NCBI GenBank assembly: GCA_965261645.1
Contig: CBDHDJ010000001.1
Location: 248,001-312,000, forward strand
Direction: 5' to 3'
Source: CBDHDJ01 sp965261645
GTDB lineage: Bacteria > Pseudomonadota > Alphaproteobacteria > SHVV01
DNA length: 64,000 bases
The notes under the pieces are model-generated. The model was given only the letters and a program-made list of their open reading frames with translations, was not told the origin of the DNA and did no database searches. A program made the translations under genes and the position numbers. This document shows, one piece after another, positions 56,065 to 63,618 of this stretch. How positions within the stretch are numbered: position 1 is the stretch's first letter; each line of letters starts with the position of its first letter.

Positions 56065-57629
56065 TCGAAGACCCCATGCACGAACCAGCGCGGCGACGCC
56101 CCCCGGCCATCTCCAAGCAGGCCCTCGCGGTAGAGCCAGAGGCGCATCCCCCGCTGGTCCTCGATCCTGAAGTAGTCGCGCATCCGCGACCCCGGCCGGG
56201 CGCGCCACCACTCCGGCCCGATCCGCTCGGGGCCACCAAACCCGGTCACCCGGTAGGTCACGCGGCGCCAGATGAAGCGGGCGGGCGGGCCTTCCGGCGC
56301 GGTATAGATCACGCAGACCTCTTCGGCGGGATCCAGCAGCCGGACCGGGCGTGGCGCGGCCAGGGTCGCCGAAGCCGGCGCCGGCGGTTCCATCGCCGCC
56401 GCCCAGCCTTCCCGCCGCTCCGGAATATGGCTTTCGCGCAAGCCGGCCCGTTTGACTGCGGCAGACCCAAAGCGCGCGGTCAGCCGGTCGATCAGCCGGG
56501 CAAGCTCGACCGCCTCTTCGGCCTCCCCGCCGAGCCGGATCTGGATCGCGGAGAGCGGTTCGACCGCCGGGGCGCCGAGCATGATCAGGTCGAACCCGAA
56601 ACCGGGATCGATCCGCTCCAGCTTGCCGTCGAACAGGCGGCGAATATGTTCCGCGTCGCGGGTCGGGTGCGCAGCGGCGGCCGCGACCCGCGCCGTCTCC
56701 CCATCCGTACGATAGATCGTGAGCACGATGCGGCGCGCGCCGAGCCCCGCCTCTCCGAGGCGTTTGCAAAGTTGCCCGGCCAGCTCCGGAAGATAAGGAA
56801 GTGGGTCCTGGACCGGTTCCGCGAGGCGCGCCTCGGCGACGAACCGGGGTGGATCGCCGGGTGCATTTACCGGCTCGGGCGTACGCCCCATCATCTGGTC
56901 GAGACGGATGAGCGGATTCCCGGACGGATCGCCGTGGCCAAAGCGCCGCGCCAGCGGCAGGCGCGGCACGGCGGACAGCGCACCGACCGTCTTGAGGCCG
57001 AGGCGGTCCAGAACCATTACCGTCTCCGGGTTCAGCCGGAGCGATCGGACCGGAAGCGGCGCCATGCGGGCGGCGAGGTCTTCGTATGTGCAGATATCCC
57101 GCGCATCGCCCAGACGCGAAAGCGCCCAGGCCGCTCCGTGGGTGGGAGCAGCGGCCAACCGGCAAGAAAAGCCGAGCCCGGTCAGTCTTTCCTCGATGTC
57201 GCGCAGCATCGCGGCTTCTCCGCCCCACAGATGATCCGAGCCGGTCGTATCCATCACGATGCCCGCCGTCCCGTCCACGGTGGTCCACGGACACCAGCGC
57301 CGGGCCCACAACATGAGTCGCTCCAGTGCTTTGACGTCCGCGCCGATATCGGCCTGCTCCACGAGCAGTCCGGGGCAGAGAGCGCGCATGTCGGCGACAC
57401 GCCCTCCTTTCCTGACGCCCGCTTGTTCCGCGGCGCCGTTGGCGGCATGGACCACAGGACCGTGGGGGCCATCGCGGGCGAGCGCTACCGGCAGGTCCCC
57501 GGCAGGCGCTTTACCCCGCCGGTCTACTCGCCGCCGCCAGCATTCGATGGCAAAGCGCGGGAACCAGATCGCTGTCACCCTGTGCACGATCGAATCCCGG
57601 CGGCCAGGCGGCTTGTTCACGCACGGCAT
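56061..57629 (-). CDS. imuB: ImuB, non-catalytic Y-family polymerase-like protein
   Basis: ImuB is the hub of the mutasome, binding the clamp, ImuA and DnaE2. The 522-residue protein has the Y-family fold (VTAIWFPRFAIECWRRRVDR, DTTGSDHLWGGEAAMLRDIE, RLAAAPTHGAAWALSRLGDA) but lacks the acidic triad of active enzymes; the first Asp position is Trp/Phe. A likely clamp motif region is PLSAIQIRL, and a C-terminal domain ends WLYREGLLGDGRGASPRWFV. The start may be the Met at 57629 or a later GTG before HRVTAIWFP. Confidence 0.94.
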   Translation of the reverse strand: MPCVNKPPGRRDSIVHRVTAIWFPRFAIECWRRRVDRRGKAPAGDLPVALARDGPHGPVVHAANGAAEQAGVRKGGRVADMRALCPGLLVEQADIGADVKALERLMLWARRWCPWTTVDGTAGIVMDTTGSDHLWGGEAAMLRDIEERLTGLGFSCRLAAAPTHGAAWALSRLGDARDICTYEDLAARMAPLPVRSLRLNPETVMVLDRLGLKTVGALSAVPRLPLARRFGHGDPSGNPLIRLDQMMGRTPEPVNAPGDPPRFVAEARLAEPVQDPLPYLPELAGQLCKRLGEAGLGARRIVLTIYRTDGETARVAAAAAHPTRDAEHIRRLFDGKLERIDPGFGFDLIMLGAPAVEPLSAIQIRLGGEAEEAVELARLIDRLTARFGSAAVKRAGLRESHIPERREGWAAAMEPPAPASATLAAPRPVRLLDPAEEVCVIYTAPEGPPARFIWRRVTYRVTGFGGPERIGPEWWRARPGSRMRDYFRIEDQRGMRLWLYREGLLGDGRGASPRWFVHGVFE

Positions 57630-57665
57630 CGGAAGAAGCGCCTTGGCGTAGTTCCACGGAACCGC

Positions 57666-58346
57666 TCAGACCGCGCGGGCGAAGTCCGTCGCGGCGCCTG
57701 TTTCCTCATTGGCCCGGTCGCTGTCCAGCACCAGGTGTTGATGGGCCGGGTCATAGCTGGCGGTCCAGACGCCGGGCGGCCGCAAGCGCGACCGGAACAG
57801 CTCCACCCGCCAGCGCGGCAAACCCGGTGCGCGAAGGTCGAAAGCATGCCGGTCAGAGGGGAGCGGACCGACGCGCCAGCGCTCGCGCGCGGCGCTGAGA
57901 TTGGGTTGCGTGAACCGACGCAGGAGCCAGCAAGGGACACCGTGGGCCTCCGAGCGCAGCGCCAGGCGTTTGGTCGCAGTAAAATCCACGGCGGGGGGAT
58001 CGCCCCAGATCTCCGCGATCACACCGCCGAGTGAAGCCCACCCCAAACCCTGTTCGGCCGTCCAAAGTGAATCCCGGGCGCTCGGCGCATCGACCTTGAG
58101 CACATCCACGCCCGGACGCATACCCGCCAGGCACGGCCGTCCCGCCTCGAGCCGCGACATCCGGTCCTGGACCCAGAGCACGGGCTTGCCGCCCGGTCCG
58201 AGTTGGGCCAGCACGAACCCTGTCACGGCTCCGTCCATGGGGGTCTCGGCAAAAACCTCCGAAAGCATGGCTGGCGCTGGTTCCGCTTGTGGGTGGAGGC
58301 ACGGGCGTTCCATATGGGATGCGGGGTAGAAGTCGACGCACGGCAC
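57666..58346 (-). CDS. imuA: ImuA, RecA-like mutasome protein
   Basis: The 226-residue protein has a degenerate RecA fold: LSEVFAETPMDGAVTGFVLA near residues 28-47, PVLWVQDRMSRLEAGRPCLA, GVDVLKVDAPSARDSLWTAE and a basic C-terminal part with RERWRVGPLPSDRHAFD. There is no proper Walker A motif, as usual for ImuA. It heads the imuA-imuB-dnaE2 operon, with 36 bases to imuB, and has a LexA box 18 bases upstream of its ATG. Confidence 0.9.
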   Translation of the reverse strand: MPCVDFYPASHMERPCLHPQAEPAPAMLSEVFAETPMDGAVTGFVLAQLGPGGKPVLWVQDRMSRLEAGRPCLAGMRPGVDVLKVDAPSARDSLWTAEQGLGWASLGGVIAEIWGDPPAVDFTATKRLALRSEAHGVPCWLLRRFTQPNLSAARERWRVGPLPSDRHAFDLRAPGLPRWRVELFRSRLRPPGVWTASYDPAHQHLVLDSDRANEETGAATDFARAV

Positions 58347-58363
58347 TGATAGATCCTTCCTTT

Positions 58364-58378
58364 GTTCTTTGTTCGTTC
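58364..58378 (-). promoter_or_regulatory. LexA box controlling imuA-imuB-dnaE2
   Basis: On the plus strand the sequence is GTTC, seven bases, GTTC (58364-58367 and 58375-58378). This is exactly the direct-repeat operator GTTC-N7-GTTC known for alphaproteobacterial LexA. It lies 18 bases upstream of the imuA ATG, where a bound repressor would block the promoter. DNA damage should therefore induce the cassette. Confidence 0.88.
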
Positions 58379-58683
58379 TACATCCCTCAACTAAGTTCCG
58401 TCAATTCCCATGCGCCATACACCGGCAGAATCTCAGATTCGATTGCCGCCCCTGACAGGCATCGCGCTCTTCCTCGTAGCAACGATGGACTGGGCGGCGA
58501 GAGAGGCTCGGGAGTGGGATGAGCCGGAGCTGGATGGGATATTTTGCAGGGATCGTGGCAAGGCGCAGGCGCGAGCAGGAGTGAGAACATGGTCAGCGCC
58601 CGATGCCCCAAGGGTCGAGGTCCAAGAAAATCGGCGTGCGCGACGCGGTTACCCGGACACTATCGTTGGGCGTCCGCCCCTAT
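58379..58683. other. Gene-free stretch between the SOS operon and IS1182
   Basis: No gene is supported in these 305 bases. Short ORFs on both strands have no recognisable sequence. The bases next to 58379 should contain the rest of the imuA promoter. Confidence 0.5.
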
Positions 58684-60128
58684 CAGCCCGTTGATTAAGT
58701 GGTTTTTTTCCGGCTCTCACTCCCAGATGAGGAATGCGGCAGCGAAAGCCGTCTGGCCGCTTTGCGAGCCCCCCCGTGCCACCAGCATGGCCCCGGTGGG
58801 CGTGAGCAGAACGAAAATACCGCCATATCCGCCCGCCACGGCCTCCCGCGGGGTGCCGGCGCCGATGAGCTGGCGCATCAGTAACGATAGATTGTGGCCG
58901 GCGACGTGGAGCAGGTATCGCTTGTGCACATTCTCTCGCCCGCGCAGCCAGGTTCGTCGCATGCCGCCACGATCGAGGTTGTGGGCAAAGCAGCGCTCGA
59001 CGATCTCGGCGCGCAGCTTGAAGGCCTCGCGGGCGACCCCGGACTTGAGCCGCGCACGGTTATTGGTGACCGCGCGCCGCGCCGCCTCATCACCGTGCCA
59101 GCGCGAAAAGCCGGTCTGCTTGGGCGCCGCGATCCGGGTCTTCCAGGGACTGTCGTTCAGAGCCCTCAAGACCGCCCGTGAGTGATAACCTTTGTCGGCG
59201 ACGCATTCGGCCGGGTCCTCCGATGTCGGTGCCGCATCCACCGCCTCGAGGTTTGCCTCGGCCTTCGCCAGGGTCTTGGAAAGCGTCGTGGTGTCGCCCT
59301 CATCGGCCGGGTGCAGCTCGGCCGCCACCACCGCGCCGGTGTCCAGATCCACCGCGTGCTCGGGCTTGTAGGCCAGATGCGTCGTGCCGTCCTTCATCTT
59401 GGTGATCTTGGCCTCGGGGTCGCTCTTCGAAACCCAATCCGTGTTGGAAAGCTTCTTGCCCTTGCGCTTCCGGTCCAGACGCGCCAGGTCCTCGGCCGTG
59501 GGTGTCTCGACCCCGCTTTCCCGGGCCAGGCGCTCCAGCATCTCCCGGTAGCCTTCGCCGTTGTCGCGCCGCACGATGTTCCGCAGCGCCGCGTTGGCCT
59601 CCATGGTCGAGGCATCGACGCCGATGCGCTCGCCCTTGATCAGCCCCGCCTCGGCGATCAGCACCAGAACCCAGTCGAAGACCGCCGCGTGGACTTCATG
59701 GGGCAGGCGCGTGCGGCTCCGTGACAGCCAGGAATGGTCCGGTACCCGATCACGGCTCCCCAGTCGCAGGAACGCCCGCAGCGAAAGCGAGTCCGAGCAG
59801 CGCCACTCCAGACCGCGCTCGCTGTCGATGCCCTCAAAGTAGCCCACCAGGTGCATCCGGAAATAGCGCCCGGGCGGCACCGAGGGCGCGCCCATCCGGA
59901 CCGCGTAATAAGGCCGGCAGCTCGCCTCGGCAAAGGCGTCGAAGCCGCCCTCGATCAGCACCGACTGCAAGCGGTCATAAAACACATGACCCGGAGAGCG
60001 CGGCATCTCCGACCAGCTCACCATCAGGTCCCCCTGACCATCCTTCTGCCGTCCCATCGCCATCGGCAAATCCCCCTGCAAATCAGGGAACCAGAGAATC
60101 AGACGGCGCCGACTTAATCAACGGGCTG
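58684..60128 (-). mobile_element. IS1182-family insertion sequence
   Basis: The 17-base terminal repeats are perfect: CAGCCCGTTGATTAAGT at 58684-58700 and its inverse at 60112-60128. One transposase gene fills the 1.45-kb element on the minus strand. It is inserted in the 3' part of a sigma-factor-like gene on the right. No target duplication is obvious (CTAT left, TTAA right), so the left junction may be rearranged. Confidence 0.9.
58717..60063 (-). CDS. IS1182-family transposase
   Basis: The 448-residue transposase has the N-terminal domain (PGHVFYDRLQSVLIEGGFDA, PPGRYFRMHLVGYFEGIDSE, DHSWLSRSRTRLP). The DDE core has the first Asp in GERIGVDASTMEANAALR, the second in ECVADKGYHSRAVLRAL, and the Glu in KLRAEIVERCFAHN. 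The ATG at 60063 has AGGGGGA 8 bases upstream and is chosen over a TTG at 60081. The frame is intact, so the copy may be active. Confidence 0.92.
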   Translation of the reverse strand: MAMGRQKDGQGDLMVSWSEMPRSPGHVFYDRLQSVLIEGGFDAFAEASCRPYYAVRMGAPSVPPGRYFRMHLVGYFEGIDSERGLEWRCSDSLSLRAFLRLGSRDRVPDHSWLSRSRTRLPHEVHAAVFDWVLVLIAEAGLIKGERIGVDASTMEANAALRNIVRRDNGEGYREMLERLARESGVETPTAEDLARLDRKRKGKKLSNTDWVSKSDPEAKITKMKDGTTHLAYKPEHAVDLDTGAVVAAELHPADEGDTTTLSKTLAKAEANLEAVDAAPTSEDPAECVADKGYHSRAVLRALNDSPWKTRIAAPKQTGFSRWHGDEAARRAVTNNRARLKSGVAREAFKLRAEIVERCFAHNLDRGGMRRTWLRGRENVHKRYLLHVAGHNLSLLMRQLIGAGTPREAVAGGYGGIFVLLTPTGAMLVARGGSQSGQTAFAAAFLIWE

Positions 60129-60785
60129 TTAAGACAGTTGCGAACCGTCCGACCGGTGCAGCCAAACTGCTGTGCGATCGTCGGCTGCGCGCCGCCAGCG
60201 CTTGCTAGATCGTCGGATCCAATCTTCACGAGAAAGTAGTGGCGAAGCAGAAAGACCTGGCGCAGCTGCGGGGGCAAACGGCCCAGCGCCTGATCGATCA
60301 TCGCTAGATCCTCTATCGAGAGCCGCCGGTCGACCTCCTCTTCAAGAGCGACCAATTCCTCCACAACACCTTCGCGAGTCCATTCTGTCTCTCGGTTGTC
60401 CAAGTTTTCTTTGTCCCGATCCGCGTCCTCTCCCTTTCGCTTCTTTTTCTTCTTTCGCCCGAATCTCGCCCGGCGTGCATCGATGCACTTTCTTTCGAGA
60501 TACTTCCAGAACCGCACCTGCATGAAGTCGCTGCGATCATCCTCAGCAAACAAGTCCTCGATCATGCCCAATTGAACGTCGCCCTGCAGATCCTGACGGT
60601 CCTCCGAACCAAATGCCCTGAATTTGCCCCGGAAATGCGTATCGCAGCGCTCCAGAAGTTCCCGAAACAGGTCGTTCCGAATCCTCTCATCGCCGTTTCC
60701 GATAGCGCGACGGATGAAGTAGACGAGCGCTTCGGGGGACAGGTAGTCAGGACCACCTTCCTCCCTTTATCCTTGCCCGACTCAT
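60129..60785 (-). pseudogene. Sigma-70-like factor, interrupted by IS1182
   Basis: A region 2-like part reads LSPEALVYFIRRAIGNGDER, FGSEDRQDLQGDVQLGMIED and FMQVRFWKYLERKCIDARRA. A very basic linker (RKKKKKRK) precedes a region 4-like part (DQALGRLPPQLRQVFLLRHY, PTIAQQFGCTGRTVRNCLN). The gene ends at the IS1182 terminus at 60128. The upstream frame meets a stop near 60750, while an ATG at 60785 (MSRARIKGG) is in another frame, so there is probably a one-base shift near the G/A-rich run. It looks like an unusual ECF-type regulator that is now dead. Confidence 0.65.
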
Positions 60786-60968
60786 GAGCTCTCGACCACT
60801 CAGCGTCAGCGCCTCGCCGATCTGACGCTCAACCTCTGCCAGCCGCTTGTAGCCACTTCGTGTCAGCGGCTCTACGACTGGTGGCTAGTCCGAACCTCCT
60901 CCGCCTGGCGAACTACCAGCACTCGAGGACTCCATAGCATCCATAGCGGATCCTTATCTCTAACCAAC
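60786..60968. other. Intergenic stretch, nothing recognised
   Basis: The 183 bases between the sigma-like gene start and the IS630 terminus should include the promoter of the sigma-like gene. No gene or repeat is visible. Confidence 0.45.
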
Positions 60969-61011
60969 TAGAGCGTTTTCCTATCATTTGCGGTCATAGC
61001 CGGCAGCAGCG

Positions 61012-62403
61012 GAGTTATGCCCGATTTTGGGTGACGGCGTGATCAGGCGGCGGCGCGAGTTTTGGTTTCGTCGATCTGCATACCGTCTTTGAATCTCACA
61101 CCTTCGATGACCTTGGGCAACTGATTGTTTCCCATGAGCCGCCGCCAGGTCTTGCTGGCGGTGGTGATCAGCTTGAAGACCATGGCCAGAGTTGTCCCGT
61201 GAGACGAGCAGCCCTTGGTGCGCACGGTGCGGTGGCGGACGGTAGCGAAGACGCTTTCGATTGGATTGGTCGTCCTGATATGCCGCCAGTGCTCGGCCGG
61301 GAAGTCGTAGAAGGCCAGCAAGGCGTCGCGGTCCTTTGTCAAGCAGGCGACGGCTTGGGGGTATTTGGCGTCGTACTTGGCGGCGAAAGTATTCATCGCC
61401 CTCTCGGCCTCGGCGCGGCCATCCGCCATCCAGATATCATGCAGGGCAGCTTTGGCGGCCGTTTGTCGCGACTTCGGCAGCTTGTTCAAGACATTGGCTG
61501 TCTTGTGGACCCAACAGCGCTGGCGGCGGGTGTCGGGAAAGATCTCCTCCAGCGCCTTCCAGAAGCCCAGAGCGCCATCGCCGATGGCGAGCTCGGGACC
61601 AATCGTGAGCCCGCGCCCGCGCAGGCATGCCAGCAACTCACGCCAGCTCTGGGCGCTCTCGCGCACCCCCGCCTGGAAGCCCACGAGTTCCTTGCGTCCC
61701 TCCGGCGTGGCGCCGATGAGGACCAGAATGCATTGCTTCTCGTCCTCCAGCCGACCCTGGAGATAGATGCCATCGGCCCACATGTAGACGTAGCGTCGGG
61801 CCGACAGGTCGCGCCGGCGCCAGCGCTCGTGCTCGGCCTCCCACTCCGCCTTCAGGCGGCCGATCACCTGCGCCGACAAGCCAGAGGCGTCCTTGCCGAG
61901 CAACGCCTCCAGCGCCTCCTGGAAGTCCCCGCTGGATACGCCACGAAGGTAGAGCGTCGGCAAAACCGCATCCAGCGACCGCGTCCGCCGCGCGAAACGG
62001 GGCAGAATGGCCAACGTGAAACGGATGCGCTCTCCTCCGACGCTGCCACGGTCCCGGACCTTCGGGCGCCGCACAGACACAGGACCAATGCCAGTCAGGA
62101 TCGCCCGTTCCGGCCCGTGGCCATGACGCACCAGGCGCCGGCGGCCGTCTTCGGTCTTCAGATGTTCATGCGCCGCCAGCACGGCGGCAACCTCCGCTTC
62201 AATGGCTCGTGCCAGGAGCTCGCGAGCTCCGGCGCGGAGTACTTCGGTCAGCGGATCGGCCGTCACCCCTGGATGGTGCAGCGCGACAACACTATCTTCC
62301 GTCATGGCGTATCACTCCTTGCTTGGAGACCGGGAGGCTTCGTCACCCCCCACGATACGCCACCTCCTTCTCTCAGCCCGTCACCCACTCTCGGCCATAG
62401 CTC
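61012..62403 (-). mobile_element. IS256-family insertion sequence nested in IS630
   Basis: The element is flanked by a perfect 8-bp direct repeat CAGCAGCG (61004-61011 and 62404-62411). Its inverted ends are GAGTTATGCCCGATTTTGGG and GAGCTATGGCCGAGAGTGGG, which share TGGGTGACGG a little further in. Deleting the element plus one repeat rejoins the IS630 transposase C-terminus exactly, which proves the boundaries. It is related to, but distinct from, the element at 921-2301. Confidence 0.95.
61043..62305 (-). CDS. IS256-family (mutator-type) transposase
   Basis: The 420-residue transposase has ILPRFARRTRSLDAVLPTLY, the presumed first catalytic Asp in RYVYMWADGIYLQGRLED, ELAIGDGALGFWKALEEIFP, QRCWVHKTANVLNKLPKS and NPIESVFATVRHRTVRTKGC. 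The ATG at 62305 has AAGGAG 9 bases upstream. It is full length with all key residues, so this copy is the likelier active one of the two IS256 elements. Confidence 0.94.
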   Translation of the reverse strand: MTEDSVVALHHPGVTADPLTEVLRAGARELLARAIEAEVAAVLAAHEHLKTEDGRRRLVRHGHGPERAILTGIGPVSVRRPKVRDRGSVGGERIRFTLAILPRFARRTRSLDAVLPTLYLRGVSSGDFQEALEALLGKDASGLSAQVIGRLKAEWEAEHERWRRRDLSARRYVYMWADGIYLQGRLEDEKQCILVLIGATPEGRKELVGFQAGVRESAQSWRELLACLRGRGLTIGPELAIGDGALGFWKALEEIFPDTRRQRCWVHKTANVLNKLPKSRQTAAKAALHDIWMADGRAEAERAMNTFAAKYDAKYPQAVACLTKDRDALLAFYDFPAEHWRHIRTTNPIESVFATVRHRTVRTKGCSSHGTTLAMVFKLITTASKTWRRLMGNNQLPKVIEGVRFKDGMQIDETKTRAAA

Positions 62404-63456
62404 CAGCAGCGAAGTAGTTTTCGCATTCCGTTGGTGTGAAGGTGTCGATGCCTTGGGCGATGGCGTCCCAGAGGTCATCGACGGTTCGGGCGGCGGTCTT
62501 TTTGAGGAAAGCCTTGAGCTTGGAGAAGGCCATTTCAATGGGGTTAAAGTCAGGGCTGTAGGGCGGCAGGAAGCGCAACTCTGCCGCGGCGACTTCGATG
62601 GCCGTGCGCACGGCGATGGGTTTGTGGGCGGGTAAGTTATCCATCACCACGATATCGCCGGGTTTGAGCGTCGGGACCAAGACCTGCTCCACATAAGCGA
62701 GGAAGGCGGCACCATGCATGGCACCGTCGAGCACCATGGGCGCGGTCATGCCTTCAAGGCGGAGCGCGCCAACGAAGGTCGTCGTCTTCCAGTGTCCATG
62801 AGGCACCGGTGCTTGGCAACGCTCGCCCCGTGGCGCCCGGCCGTAACGCCGGGCCATCTTGGTCGAAGCGCCGGTCTCGTCAATGAACACCAGCCGCTCG
62901 GGCTTCAGATCGGGTTGGGCGTCGAACCAGGCCTGCCGGCGGCGCAGGACGTCAGCTCGCTGTTGCTCGCAGGCGTGCGCGGTTTTTTTTGAACGTCATG
63001 CCGTGCCGGTCGAGCAGCCGCCAGACCGTGCTTTGGGCCACCGTCAAGCCATGCCCCGCGTCCAGGTGTGCCGCGATCTCGCCCAAGGTGATGTCCGGCG
63101 TCTCGTCAACCAGCGCCAGGATTTCCTCGGCATGGGCCTCGATCCGGTGCGAGCGGTGGTCACCGCCTTGCGGCCTAGGCCCGACATCGCCCGTCCGCCG
63201 CCACCGATTCACCCATTTGATCGCCGTTGATCGCCGTCGAGGCCGCAACCCCGAAGCGGCGCGCCGCCGAGCGCCGCGACAGGCCGCTGTCAACCGCCGA
63301 TACAAGCCGTTCTCGAAGATCATTGGAAAGAGGTTTCGTCATGCAGCCTGGCCTCCTCCACCAGCCCACATCTTGAATCAGAAATTCGATCCCATGGGAA
63401 TCCCAAAAAGAATCCGTCAGCTCAGAAAATGCTCTAGCAGGCTGCTGAAAAAGTCA

Positions 63457-63618
63457 TCATTGCCGGGCCTTGAACTCGGATTCATCGCCGAAATGAAATG
63501 AGATTTCGTGTCTTAGGGTGAAACCGTCTTCAATCTCGACCGATCCGATGCCCTGGGCTTCATCCAGTTCGATGATCTGCCACTTTGCGGTCAGCGGCGT
63601 GCCGGCATCGCCCGTCAT
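63457..63618 (-). CDS. 53-residue ORF coupled to the IS5-type transposase
   Basis: The ATG at 63618 overlaps the transposase stop as ATGA, so translation would be coupled. The product begins MTGDAGTPLTAKWQIIELDE and then has an acidic, beta-like pattern (GIGSVEIEDGFTLRHE, FHFGDESEF). It has no cysteines and no membrane segment. I do not recognise it. It lies inside the element, before the terminal repeat, so it may be a passenger or an accessory protein of the IS. Confidence 0.5.
   Translation of the reverse strand: MTGDAGTPLTAKWQIIELDEAQGIGSVEIEDGFTLRHEISFHFGDESEFKARQ

Larger units (their letters stand above)
60984..63342 (-). pseudogene. IS630-family transposase, disrupted
   Basis: The gene starts MTKPLSNDLRERLVSAVDSG at 63342. 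After VAASTAI a tandem 10-bp repeat (two TTGATCGCCG units on the plus strand near 63208-63227) shifts the frame; without it the protein continues KWVNRWRRTGDVGPRPQGGD. An A8 run near 62985-62992 is the usual slip site to the catalytic frame (LVFIDETGASTKMARRYGR, VVMDNLPAHKPIAVR, PPYSPDFNPIEMAFSKLK). The last codons (CENYFAA, then AGYDRK and stop at 60984) are separated by the IS256 element. Three separate features make this copy non-functional or slip-dependent. Confidence 0.85.
60969..63436 (-). mobile_element. IS630-family element (third copy) split by a nested IS256 element
   Basis: The termini CTAGAGCGTTTTC (60968 on) and, inverted, CTAGAGCATTTTC (ending 63437) carry the TA dinucleotides at 60969-60970 and 63435-63436. 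An IS256-family element with its 8-bp target repeat sits at 61012-62411. Without it the IS630 element would be about 1.07 kb, a normal size. Its transposase gene is broken by the IS256 insertion and by a 10-bp duplication. Confidence 0.9.

Noticed and set aside
56065..57309. N-terminal extension of the DnaE2 frame
   Set aside because: The extension lies in another frame of imuB. The PHP domain begins at the ATG at 56064, which overlaps the imuB stop.
55995..58034. 679-codon plus-strand ORF opposite imuA and imuB
   Set aside because: It has no motif and spans the gap of two well-supported minus-strand genes.
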